Assembly (NCBI GenBank): GCA_963691655.1
Contig: OY829328.1
Span: forward strand, 78,930,400-78,994,399
Source: Toxonevra muliebris
Lineage: Eukaryota > Arthropoda > Insecta > Diptera > Pallopteridae
Direction of reading: 5' to 3'
DNA: 64,000 nucleotides
Below are positions 10,548 to 20,989 of this stretch, in pieces. Position numbers and translations under genes: made by a program. Position 1 is the stretch's first letter. Each line of letters begins with the position of its first letter. The notes under the pieces were generated by a model that searched no databases, was not told the origin of the DNA, and saw only the letters and a program-made list of their open reading frames with translations.

Positions 10548-11869
10548 GCGCTACAATTGAAACTATTTTTACACCCTAGAGAATCACTTTCTGCCATTTG
10601 CTTTTACGCCTCTTGACATAATATTTCATGAAAACGTTCACAAGCAGATGAAGTTTAGTTCTTAGAACGACAAGAGATCAAGATTGACCACCCTAGCAAC
10701 AACCGCCCAATCTGATCGCAGTTTCTTAAAATGTTGACATTTGCGATTAAAAATATTTCACACGTCAAATTGGTTTTCTACCGAAATACATAAAATATCG
10801 CATGCTATAAAAAATAGCAACCAAGTCAAAATAAATTTCGAAATCTAAATGCGATGGGTGTGAAAAATTTGCAAATATCCTTTTCTTCCTTTTGTTTTTT
10901 TGTTGATGTGCATTCATTCATTGTGCAATTATGCATTTTTATTGTGCATAGAGAATTTCGTTGTTGTTGTTATTATTGTTTTTTGTTATGCAAATGCATT
11001 TTAACGAAATGCGCAAAATTTACATTTTACTTTCTCTGCTGCAGCACTTTAGTGCGGTTAAAATATTCGCTATTTGTGTGACTGTGTGAGAGTGTGTGTG
11101 TACATCACACACAATAGAAGAAAAGGATAACATAAAAAAACCAAAACAAAAAACAACAACAATAACACGCGACACTCAAATGCAGTGGTAAAAATGCAAT
11201 GCAATTTTTTATTTTTTTTGCATTACTAAAGAAGAGGAGAGTGGGAAAAATTTGCAAGGGTAAGCAACAAAACGGAAAAACCCGAACGCACTTGTTGGAT
11301 TTTAATCTTTTCGGTTGGAGAGAAAAGGTTGCACAAATAATGCGCATTCATTCTCTTCACTTTTCATCATACTCTTGTTGTACTACAACAAAGCGAAAAT
11401 TGCGTAAGGATATTATTGTTTGGGTTCGTGTGGTTGTTGTGAAGGGAGCATGCTAGAGGGTTGCAAATTTTTTCGCAAAATTGGCTTGATTTTCTTAATA
11501 GTGGAAGGGTGATTTTATGCACGACCTAAAGAAGATTCGTTCATTCGACTGCCTCGCCTTGCTACTCATAAGCACAGTTTGAGTATAGAAATTTTTTGAG
11601 CGGGAGAAAATGTGCAAAATTCCGTTACTTGCTTTGAATGAGAAATGTGAGAGATGTCAGTGACATTTATGACCGTGAGAATTTTTATCGTTTTGAAATT
11701 TATGCAGTTGAAGTTGAATTATTCAAATAATTTTCCATTTTTTTTAAATTCGTTAGAGTAATGAGTTTAAGTGTGAACGGGACTTACGATCGTGGAAGAA
11801 AATAAACATTTCCAAATTTCAAAACCCCTCCCTTTTCAACCTCCCCCCCCCCCCAAAAAAAAAAAAACT
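10548..11869. other. AT-rich stretch without a gene
   Basis: Contains GTGTGA repeats near 11075-11110 and C/A homopolymers near 11842-11867. No supportable gene or element. Confidence 0.6.
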
Positions 11870-13561
11870 AATCAAAATAAAATTCAAGTTTTGTTGGGAT
11901 ACCTGAAGGGCCGTTGGACAGCCATTTTGTCTATTTTACGAAAGCACAAATACTTTTTTCGATTTCTTTACACTTCAGTTATTCTTGTATACCAACGAAC
12001 TTAAATTTCCAAAAAAAAGATCTTCGATTGAACGTCATTGAGGCAAGTTTGTGGGTTTTTTCTCTTTTGGTACGAAATTCACTTTTTGCTTATTTAAAAG
12101 TCCTGCGTCTTCACGATGGAATGTGATGATGCCTTGTCAGTAGAGGTGGGAAACTATCGATATTATTGATAGTTTGCGATACTAACAAGGGGTACTATCG
12201 AAAGTATCAAACTTTCATAAAAAAATTATAATCTTAAGTTTTCGAAAATAAATCTTTTGTATAATTTGTGTGGCATTTTTAGATTCAGTGATTTTCCAAA
12301 AATTAAAAATTGTTATTGGTAACACACAATTTCGGATCTAGCGCAACGACTATGATAGGTGAAAAGTACTTGACCTAACAATAAAATCCCGAAATAAGAT
12401 ATTGAAAAAACTCTTTGTTGGGCGTTCGGTAGAGCTCGTTGAAGCTAGTCGGTTTTTGGTGCTCAAGATTTGCCGTTTTCTGCCTTTTTGGGATATAACC
12501 GTACATTTCTCGATGTTTACATCTGAGAATTTGTCAAAGAAAAAGTTGTAATTAATTTTTGTCTAACACTGCAAAGTCATCCCTCTCTCCTTCTCTCCTT
12601 CTAATGGGTCTTTTTGTCGAAATAGTAAGTTTTTCATAAAATCTCAAAAACTGGCATTTGCAATAGAAATCGGATGTCGATGTGTGAAACAAAACTGATT
12701 ACTTTTGAATATAAACTAGGGTCTCAGAACATAACAAAGTCTTAAAACCATCCATTTTTGCGATATGGAACGAAAATCGAGGAAACAACGAAACGAAGTT
12801 CGAAAAAGTTCGATAGTGTCGCATACTATCGATGGCCCACGATAGTCATGGACTATCGATATTTCCATCTATAGCTTTCCACCTCTACTTGTCAGGCCAG
12901 AAGACACAATTGCCATCAGAGTGATGCTCTTTCAGATAATGAATTAATGTTTTTCCCAAAGATTCCTTCTGGTATACTTCATGGCTTACTGCAAGTCAAT
13001 TTAGTTCGAATATTGCAATATATGTAGAGCAAAACCTAAAGTTAAAATTAATGATTGCACTTTAATTTCGCATTGGAATTACATTTATAAATACCATTTG
13101 AATAAAATCGAATATTTTCAGGCACTTGAGATTTGCTGAACGGGAACTAACTCTCATCGTCTAAAACGTATGATTTTTTATGATATGATAATTTCGAAGC
13201 ATCCATCGGCATTGTGATTTTATTGTGGATATTTGCTCAACAGTGTACCCTGGCGATCTGATTTTTTTCGAAACTTTATTTAAAGTTTTTTCCAATGTTT
13301 TGCAGATATAACTTTGATCGCATTTCATCTCTGCAGCTGCGTCACGTTGGCTACTACGTTGGTATTGGTAAATTTAACTTTAAGCTTAGATAGAGACTTT
13401 CCAATAATTATTCCACATTTTCTTTTCACTTCATGACCTTAAGAATTCTATATAAAATCGCTTTTAAAACACCTTCACTGTAAATTTGTTTGCCAAGCTT
13501 TTCATTGATTTTGTAAATTTGTACAACGAGCTCGCGGTGAATATATTGCTTCGACGGCATT
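11870..13561 (-). pseudogene. Tc1-like transposase relic split by a MITE
   Basis: Minus strand. It starts MPSKQYIHRELVVQIYKIN (13561 downwards) and then runs through frameshifts: SYICKTLEKT, IRSPGYTVEQISTIKSQC, VLDDES (first Asp, about 13155), KESLGKTLIHYLKEHHSDG, VFWPDKASSH (second Asp, about 12910), then after the 12141-12887 insertion KTQDFLNKQKVNFVPKE, NLPQ and RSIED (third acidic residue, about 12020). The order and motifs are those of Tc1/mariner enzymes with about 37 residues between the second Asp and the third acid. It is related to, but distinct from, the copy at 16.8-17.8 kb. With the insertion removed the relic is about 940 bp, near the expected size. Many stops make it inactive. 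Terminal repeats were not found. Confidence 0.75.
12141..12887. mobile_element. hAT-type MITE with 8-bp target duplication, nested in Tc1-like relic
   Basis: The left end TAGAGGTGGGAAACTATCGAT pairs with the right end (reverse complement TAGAGGTGGAAAGCTATAGAT), 18 of 21 matching. The flanking direct repeat CTTGTCAG occurs at 12133-12140 and 12888-12895. Removing the element and one duplicate restores GATGCCTTGTCAGGCCAGAAG, which translates as continuous transposase on the minus strand (FWPDKASSH); this proves the order of insertion. ATCGAT/CTATCG motifs repeat near both ends. It has no coding capacity. Confidence 0.88.
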
Positions 13562-13692
13562 TTTAAGCAAACTGTAACTATATAATTCTCAAAAATGAAA
13601 ATAATTTAGGTATCCATGGTAACAATAAAAATCAGCACCTACTAATTTAATGCGATAGATTTCAAATTATTAAAAAGAGTCACCTGTCAGTT

Positions 13693-13997
13693 GAGACGAT
13701 GAGAAGAAAAGTGGTATAACTTCTACTTTCAGAAAAAAGTGGAATAATTTTACTTAAGAGCAAAAGCAAAACGAAATATGTTCAGAGCAAAAGTGAAACG
13801 AAATATATTCAGAGCGAAAACAGAATAAAGAACTATGCTGTTCTTGCTCTGAAAGAATTTTTATACCATTTTTGTTCTTACTTTTAAGGCGTTTCATTTT
13901 CACTTTAAACCGTATTACTTATGCCATTCTTGCACTGACACTCTAAATTATTTCACTTTTGCTCTTATATAAATTTTAGCCCGCTTTTCCTCTCAGC
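13693..13997 (-). mobile_element. GAGAGGAAAAG inverted-repeat element, copy A
   Basis: On the minus strand this matches the tandem pair at 63.03-63.68 kb throughout (AAAGCGGGCTAAAATTTATA, GTCAGTGCAAGAATGGCATA and so on). The ends are imperfect inverted repeats built on GAGAGGAAAAGCGG / GAGAAGAAAAGTGG. The 9-bp word CTGTCAGTT flanks it on both sides (13684-13692, 13998-14006). However, TGACAG also precedes the other two copies, so part of it may belong to the element. The interior is made of repeated GAGCAAAAGTGAAA-type words, near-symmetrical about the centre. Non-coding. Confidence 0.75.
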
Positions 13998-14235
13998 CTG
14001 TCAGTTCAGTTTGCATATGCAAAATTGTTTCTTCTTTTTTTTTTTGTTTCAACTTAAAAACAAATATAAACAATTATGAAATTTTTGCTAGGTGTAACTG
14101 AACATTAATAAAAATTGAAGGGAAACTAATTTAAAAAATTAAAATTTTCTACAAAGTCACAAATATTTTGGTTTAATCAATCGATTTTCAGCTTTTGCAC
14201 ATTTTTGGTTATATTATTAATTTAACAGCTTTCTG

Positions 14236-14420
14236 TTGTTCAGAGGCCCAATGCAGAATTTGATGAGAAATATTTTTTTGGACATATTAACCGTCTATCT
14301 ACCTTAATTATGGGTATTTTCTGCCACATGGGCCATAAAGACCCATAAATAAGGGTTGTAGAGGGTTAATATGTTCTAAAAAAATATGCCCTATAAAAAT
14401 TTATTATAGGTCTTTGAACA
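14236..14420. repeat. Foldback repeat with TTAA-bounded core, copy 1
   Basis: The sequence folds on itself. GTTCAGAGGCCCA... pairs with ...CTATAATAAAT...GAAC on the far side, and the core 14287-14369 is bounded by TTAA at both ends (TTAACCGTCTATCTACC against reverse complement TTAACCCTCTACAACCC). The TTAA boundary and CCC start resemble piggyBac-type ends, but the pairing continues past the TTAA for about 45 bp. A relative occurs at 54.3 kb. Non-coding. Confidence 0.6.
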
Positions 14421-15387
14421 CAGTATGCTTCTCAAACTTGATTTAAGATATTTAATGGCAACACCCCCAAATGAACGCTCATTTTGAAAAAAAAAACATT
14501 TTTTTCTTTATTAGTAACTTAAAATAATCAGGTGTACAAATTTTTAAATTCAAGTCACTGTGACAAGTCCTTTTATTTTTCCAACTTTTCTAAGGAGTCA
14601 AATGAGCTTCCTCATTTACTTCAGTTTTTAAGTCATTTAGTCATACGACAATTTTACTTCATTTTATCGAAATTCTAAGCAGTAGGAGATTACTGCTTTA
14701 AAGCTTTCTTTCAGTTATAAATTCTATATGTTTTCCTTTACCGCTTCATAATTTTTTCGATTTAAGGATATGCGAATTATGCGCCAATTTTTATGGCCCT
14801 ATATTTAACCACAAACTGCAAATTAACGCTCTAAAAATATTAAAATGTCTAACCAATCACGTAAAACAAATAAAAATCAAGATTTGCATACAATTTGTAA
14901 AACTGTGCGTGATGAATATAAAAAGAAATGTTAACTCACGAGATTTGGTGTTGCAAATTTAAAAACAAAACTGAAATCAAATAAAGTAAATAAATTTGGA
15001 ATATGAATTGAAGAGATTGCATACCGAAATCTGTTTATGTGTAATACCAATAAGTGTACCCAGGCAGCTAGTTAAGTAACTCGTCTTGAATCAGTCATTT
15101 TTCCATTAAGTTAAAACCAAAAACTAATATCCCCATATGCTTCTAATATTTACTTAGTTCTAAAATGAGTTTCATTTCTGAATTGCCTATTTATGTATAA
15201 CTGAAATTATGTTAAAATTACTAAGCAAATCTATAATATATTTCACTATGCTTATGTATGTCATAATAGACTTTGACTATATTACAAAACTCACGCATAT
15301 CCGGTATGTGGTCGACTTCCGTTTTAACTGCTACCTCCAAGCAACACACGACCATTACAAATACATTCACATACATGAACTTCCATA
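14421..15387. other. AT-rich spacer without a gene
   Basis: No gene or element was recognised; the frames near 15.2-15.4 kb are not supported by any family resemblance. Confidence 0.6.
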
Positions 15388-15468
15388 TAAGGAGTGAGAT
15401 CGAAAAAAAACTTAAACTTATATAAAATTCAATAATTTTTAAACGGTTGATCTTAGAGTTTTGATTTC

Positions 15469-16757
15469 TTTTGATGTGTAAACATTTTAGCTCACGGTAT
15501 GGGCAAAATTTCAAATGTGTAAAATGTAACAATAACTGTATCGTAAGATGTAAGATAACTGTAACGTCCAGTTCCCGTCTCGCTCACACTACTGCGCGGC
15601 ATGACTGTGCTACTCTAAACAACAAAGAGAAGAGAAGAAGAGAGGGAGAAATTAAACTACGAGCGGAGTTTGTTAGTTTATTTTTGATCAATTTACTCAC
15701 ACATATATGTGCATACGACAACAAAATGTGTGTGTACATTTATTCGTGGCAGAATTATTTGTTGGTGTTAAACGTATGGAGATCGACTATACCATACAAG
15801 CAGAGAAATCGCCGTAGCAAACACAAACGTTTAATAGGTTTTGCATTCGGTTAGTTAGATTGGATTAAAATTAAATATTTTTTAAAATACAAAAACAATA
15901 CAAAATGATAAGTAATAAGGAATCTAGGTTTCAATAAATGTATAAACAAAACGTAGGGATAATGATAGCAAATCACGGCATTATAAAAGACAACACTTTT
16001 TTTATCTATGTAAATAGCAAATATGTTAAACAGAAAAAATCAGACTTATTTATTATAAAATCACTTATTTACTTCAATAAAAATACATTCTTTTTTATTT
16101 TTATTAAATGCAGTTAAGACAACTCTCTTTGCGATGCTTTTAAAAAGTAGTGGGGTGACTAGTCATCCCTGTTGCCTTCCTAAGGTTAAATGTGGAAAGC
16201 ACTTATCGTCGCCTGAGAATTGATTTGACGTATGTGTATACAAACTCATATACCTATACGCCAAATCAATTCTCAGGCGACGTTATGTAAAATTTTCACA
16301 TCTAATAAAATTTCAAATCGACAGGAAGAAAAACTTAAAGCGCGAAAAAAAAGAATGCGATTGAAGCTGCGTATATGCGAGCATATAGATCCCGATGCAT
16401 TGAGTAAAAGAAAAATAATGCAACTACAACATATCAGCCCTATTCACGATTTGGTGCAATTGCAAAATATTTATGCTATCACAACAACAAATATATGTGT
16501 ATTGGCATTTGCAATGATGTAAGACCATTTGCAATATATAGTGAATTGGGCTATTATATATAAAAGATAATGATATCTAATAAGTTTTTAAGTTTATAAA
16601 ATAATTGTTTTAATTTGAATTACCTAAGCATATAAATTATACATTAAATCCCTATATATGGCTATACATATGTGAGCTTATGTATATGACATTCAGTTAG
16701 CTTAACTGTTTACACATCAAATATCTTGCGTGCCTTGCACACATGCATTGTTTTTTT
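15469..16757 (+). repeat. 1.3 kb dispersed repeat, copy A
   Basis: A nearly identical sequence lies reversed at 55.60-56.93 kb. It begins TTGATGTGTAAACATTTTAG, and the same word reversed lies near the other end (16697-16720, TTAACTGTTTACACATCAA). Shared sequence continues another 38 bp to CATTGTTTTTTTT, so the inverted repeat is sub-terminal on that side. Two small frames are conserved in both copies. The first is a Cys-containing one, CKHFSSRYG...CVKCNNNCIVRC (15471-15854, copy A). The second is a basic one, RQEEKL...RICEHI...QLQHISPIHDLVQLQN (16232-16522). No known domain is recognised. It is inserted inside the left part of the Tc1-like element. Confidence 0.8.
16207..16282. repeat. 27-bp inverted repeat (hairpin) within copy A
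   Basis: Left arm 16207-16233 (CGTCGCCTGAGAATTGATTT...) and right arm 16256-16282 (...AAATCAATTCTCAGGCGACG) pair with at most one mismatch around a 22-bp loop. The hairpin is kept, with a few changes, in copy B (56.09-56.17 kb). A palindrome just upstream, GGGGTGACTAGTCATCCC (16151-16168), is perfect in copy B. Confidence 0.85.
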
Positions 16758-16809
16758 TATTTAATTGATAATATTTTACAAATTACAGTAAAATATAACT
16801 TTTATAGTT

Positions 16810-17790
16810 CTAACCACTATTTATGAACTCGTGGACCGTTTTTGATAAGCCTTCCATTAGAGATTTTATAGTTGTTTCAGACAACTTTTTGGAACAGTTT
16901 CTCCTTTTAAAATCTTCGATATTTTGGGACACCTTTTTTGTGCTCTTTAAGTTTCTTTTCACAAGAGCCCAATATCTCTCCACTGGTCTTAGCTCCGGAC
17001 AATTTGGAGGATTGAGATTGGCCTCTCTTAGTACAAAAACTATGTTATTACTTTGGTACCACTCCAGAGCTTTCTTGCCGTAGTGACATGATGCCAAATT
17101 GGGCCAAAAATATGTGAACACATTGTGCTCTCTTATGAAAGGAAAAAGTCTTTTTTTCAAACATTCTTTGATGTATATTTCGGTATTTATAGAGCCCACT
17201 GTAACAAATGACTTGCTTCTTTTGCCGTGGCCGCAACTGCATATAGCTTACCATACCAGGAATTTTTTAGGAAATTTTGTCTGCTTTTGCATTCTAAATT
17301 GTTCTTCGACATTTCCTCGAGCATCAGCAATATAAAAATTTTGACCCGGAAGCTACGTAAAATCTGCCAGTACATACGTTTCGTCGTCCATTATACAACA
17401 TGAATGAGTCCTACTTTTGGCGTCTAAATTTTTTGCAGCATTCCTGTCTGGAACTTTTTGGACTTTATGTGTTTTCAAACCGGCACTGGCTTTAACTTTT
17501 CGCAACAAATAGTCAGAGCACTGGGCTAACCGGGCAGCTTTTCTACCAGATGTGTTTGGAGATCTTTTCAATATGCTTTCTATTTTCTTGGCTTTCCCAA
17601 TATCATGTGGTCCTTGTTTTCTTCCCGAATCAGGTTTCCTATCGATGGTCAAATTCTCCTGAAACTGTTTAATAACATTGGAAACAGTTTGACGGCAGAC
17701 CTTCAATTCTTTGGCCAATTTTTTGTAGGACCAATTTGGATTTTTTTGGAAAATTTTTAATAATTTTAAGACGTACTTCTTTTTCTTCAC
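16810..17790 (-). pseudogene. Tc1-like transposase, two nonsense codons and D-to-N in the active site
   Basis: One minus-strand frame of 326 codons runs from ATG 17790 to the TAG at 16810. Residues about 10-55 form a helix-turn-helix (NWSYKKLAKELKVCRQTVSNVIKQF), followed by GRKQGP, then a second helical region. The catalytic stretch has CIMDDETYV (first Asp), YFWPNLASCHY (second position Asn instead of Asp) and LRPVERYW (third, Glu), with 39 residues between the second and third, so a DD-E type. Two TAG/TAA stops interrupt the frame, after ADFT and after FLVW. Such enzymes excise and reinsert the transposon at TA sites. The stops and the lost Asp make this copy inactive. Its frame is otherwise intact, so the damage is modest. 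Confidence 0.9.
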
Positions 17791-17952
17791 TCATTTTGAT
17801 CAAACTCACAATAAATCAACATGTTTGTCATTAAATATAACAACTGACATATTTTTCAAAGATAACTAGATCAAAGAAATTTTGAAATTTTACACCCAAA
17901 AAAAAATTATTAGGTAAAACATGTGTTAAGATTTTTTCAATCTCACTCCTTA

Positions 17953-19024
17953 TGTGTTTGCTATGTATTATCCTTGACTATGTTATTTGTAGTTTTATAA
18001 ATGTCAACTGCTTTGTGCTTGGTAAATGACTTTTTAATATACGACACACTTGAGAACAGAAAAAAATTTCTTTAGTTTTTCTTTTTGGTCATACAAAAAA
18101 AAAAAAAAAAAAAAACAAATAATAATAATAAAAACGAAAGCTTAATTTGAATATTTATCAGTGTGTGTTGCCAAATTATGCATACTTCATGCGAACTCAC
18201 ATTAACATACGAGTAACTTTTTGTATATGTCAAAAGTCATATTCAGAAAAGACCTTCCCCACCTCTCCTCTCCCCCTCTCAACCTTTCGCTCACCTTTTT
18301 TTTTTTTTGTTTTTTTTTTTTGTCCTTTTCCCACAATGACCTATTGGTCAAACGGATATGGTGCACAGTCATTAGTGTTAACCGTTACATGCGCCCATTG
18401 TGCAATTTACACAAAATTCACGTGAACTTTAAATGCACACACATTCACTCGCTCACCTGTGCTCATATACATAAATATACTTACACATGTAGTTATTTAC
18501 CCAGTGGGCAAAAAAGCAATCCAAATAGACTTCAAGAGTGTTTTTCATAGGCGGTTTTTAATGTGCATTCTTAGAATTAAAACAAGTGAAAGGAATTTTC
18601 TAGGAAACTGAACGGGTCCAAAGAACTTCCTCGGTAAATATATCATCGGCTAATATCGCTAATCGCTGCTACTATATTGAAAATTTGTTTGGAAAGAATG
18701 GAAAACAAAAATTTCCCACCCCCTTTCCAAAATTTCAGGATCCGCAAATACTTTCAAGTGGTTTGTAATAAAACAAAAAAATCGAAACACTGGTGCCACA
18801 CATAGCGCATGTTGTAAGTCTAGTCCAATAAAAAAAAACTGCATACTTGTGATTTCAATTATACCCGCAAAATCTGGACTTAGTACCACAGAACCGATCT
18901 TCAAGGGTCTTATCCCATTTTTTCCTATAACTTCAGCAGTGTTTGATCGATACTCAATTGTTCAAAGTCCATTCAAAATATCTATATATTTATTTTTAAA
19001 TGACTTATAAAAAGTTAGAATCGA
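17953..19024. other. AT-rich stretch without a gene
   Basis: Contains poly-A (about 18097-18115), poly-T (about 18298-18321) and pyrimidine-rich DNA. No coding sequence supported. Confidence 0.6.
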
Positions 19025-20989
19025 GTTGAACTTATCGTACGCCCTATGATTACTTATGGATCAGTAGTCTGGGCGGTAATAACAAGGCAGCAGACGGCCA
19101 TGAACACGCTTAATAACTAGCGCCTTGCGAACTTGTCCAACGGCATCCCTGGAGGTCTTATTAGAACTTGCACCTCTTCATATTCACATTCAATCCCAGA
19201 TGAAAAGGGCTATCCTAAAGATGTCTGGTGAAGATATCGGGGCAAATGGATGGCTTAATCGAAAGAAGTTTGATATTTTAGAGAGACAGCACCCTGAAAT
19301 TGCTATACCGAGAGACAGCATGCAGCCAAAGTTTAGTTTTGAAAAACGATTCAAAACAGAACTTAGTAACAAAAAGAAATGGGAAGGTATATGTAAAACG
19401 TATAAGATAGACCAGCATATGATAACATGGTACACAGACGGTTCTCTCACTGAAGAAGGAACCGATGTTGGAGTATCTGCGCAGAGGATAAAATACTCTG
19501 AACCCATGGGTAGGTACACCAGTATCTTTCAAACGGAAATAGATAGGTGTACATTAGAGTGGGTCAAATTTTTGGTTGATATTTGATACCCCCTAGTTGT
19601 GTTCTATGGATCATTTTAAGCAACTTTTCCAATGAAAGTATAGTTCTATTTTGAATTCCGAGCCCCCCAATTTTTGAAAATAGGTAATTTTTCAACGTTT
19701 TTAAGATTCGACTTGGACACAGCATTAAAAAAAATAGAAACAGCATTACAATATTTTGCTATGGGGGTTTTTTGGTACGAGAAAACCGAATCTGACATTG
19801 ATTTGCCGATAAAATTATGTTTTGATACTCAATTTGAACAAAAAAGGCTTAAAATGTATAAAAATGGCAAAAAATCGGGTTATTTGTATGGGAAGTACCC
19901 GTATTTTTAATCGTAATGACTTGAAATTTCGCACAAATTTTTTTTTTTTACAAAAAAAAAAAGATTCTGAAAGTTACAGTGCAATATAATAAAAAATAAG
20001 GGTACCATCCATACAAAATTTAAGATTTTTGGCCTTTTTTTTGGCATTATGTATGGAAAATATGTTTATTTTCCATCGTAATTCAAAAATTGGGGGGCTC
20101 GGAATTCAAAATAGAACTATACTTTCAGTGGAAAAGTTGCTTAAAATGATCAATAGAACACAACTAGGGGGTACCAAACATCTACTTTTTTTGACCCATA
20201 CAATTTGACCCACCCTAGTGTACATACTTTAATCTCAAGCGCAACTACCGGAACCAAAACATTGCTATCCTAACCGATAGCCAAGCGGCTATCAATGCAC
20301 TTAAGTCTCACCAGGTTACCTCAAAACTGATGATGTAGTGCCTTGATAAACTAAATACGCTTGGGTTATATAATCGGGTTTGGATCCTTTGGGTTCCGGG
20401 TCATATTGGGATTAAAGGGAATGAATCTGCGGATACACTAGCAAAGAAAGGAGCATCAACTCCTTTCGTAGGTCCAGACCCATTCTGTGGAATAGGTAAA
20501 GGAACACTCTCTAAACTAATTAAGAAAGTAGAAGAAAATCAAAGAAAATTATAGTGGGAACATAGACAAGGATTAGAGCATTCGAATGAACTATTAGGAA
20601 CCTATAACCTAAAACGCTTCAACAACGAATGTATGAATTTGTCAAAGAATAGTCTTAGAATCATTACAGGAATTCTAACAGATCATTGTAGCTTGAACTA
20701 TCGCCTAACAAAACTGAGAATTATAGCTAATTAATCATGTAGGTTTTGCAGAGAAGATAAGGAATCTGCAAAGCACAGCTTAGGACAGTGCCCCGCACTT
20801 ATGCATATTCGTAAAAGAAATCTGGGTAACCACCAAATACCATATGATAATCTCAACTCTATAGAAGTAGGATCCATACTAAAATTTCTACTGGAGGCTG
20901 GACTTTTGGAAATACTATGAGTTCATAAAGGGGCACAATAGATCTTAAAGGTCGCAGTGCCCTACCCCAATAATAATAATAATAATAAT
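19025..20989 (+). pseudogene. Non-LTR retrotransposon ORF2 relic (RT thumb, RNase H, zinc finger) with TAA tail
   Basis: 5' truncated at about 19025. The RT C-terminal region reads VRPMITYGSVVW, then TASLEVLLELAPLHIHIQSQMKRAIL. RNase H follows: WYTDGS (Asp, about 19430), FQTEID (Glu), then a 665-bp insertion, then LTDSQAAINAL (Asp), WVPGHIGIKGNESADTLAKKG (His, Asp). The end is CRFCREDKESAKHSLGQCPAL, a CCHC finger, with TGA at 20918-20920. The 3' UTR ends in about six TAA units (20970-20989), as in I-like elements. Stops at about 20338, 20553 and 20733 plus frameshifts disable it. All five RNase H catalytic residues remain. It belongs to a different family from the 0-1 kb element. Confidence 0.88.
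19555..20219. mobile_element. 665-bp inverted-repeat element with 8-bp target duplication, inside RNase H
   Basis: Ends TAGAGTGGGTCAAA (left) and TAGGGTGGGTCAAA (right, reverse complement) lie inside an exact duplication GTGTACAT (19547-19554, 20220-20227). The inverted similarity continues inward for about 130 bp (CCCCCTAGTTGTGTTCTAT, TAGTTCTATTTTGAATTCCG). Removal rejoins the RNase H reading (FQTEID...CTYF). The 8-bp duplication points to hAT or P-type transposases. Non-coding. Confidence 0.88.

Larger units (their letters stand above)
15390..17950 (-). mobile_element. Tc1-like transposon with terminal inverted repeats, interrupted by a 1.3 kb repeat
   Basis: The left end AGGAGTGAGATCGAAAAAA (15390-15408) pairs with the right end CTCACTCCT at 17942-17950 (reverse complement AGGAGTGAGATTGAAAAAA). 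Both are bordered by TA (15388-15389, 17951-17952), the Tc1/mariner target. Subtracting the nested repeat (about 1.29 kb at 15.47-16.76 kb) leaves about 1.27 kb, a typical Tc1-like length. The transposase is on the minus strand at 16810-17790. Confidence 0.88.

Noticed and set aside
15221..15532. 103-residue minus-strand frame overlapping the Tc1-like left end
   Set aside because: It spans the junction of flanking DNA, a transposon terminus and the start of the 1.3 kb repeat, so it cannot be a conserved gene.
16810..17375. Several plus-strand open frames over the transposase
   Set aside because: They are antisense to the clearly homologous minus-strand Tc1-like frame.
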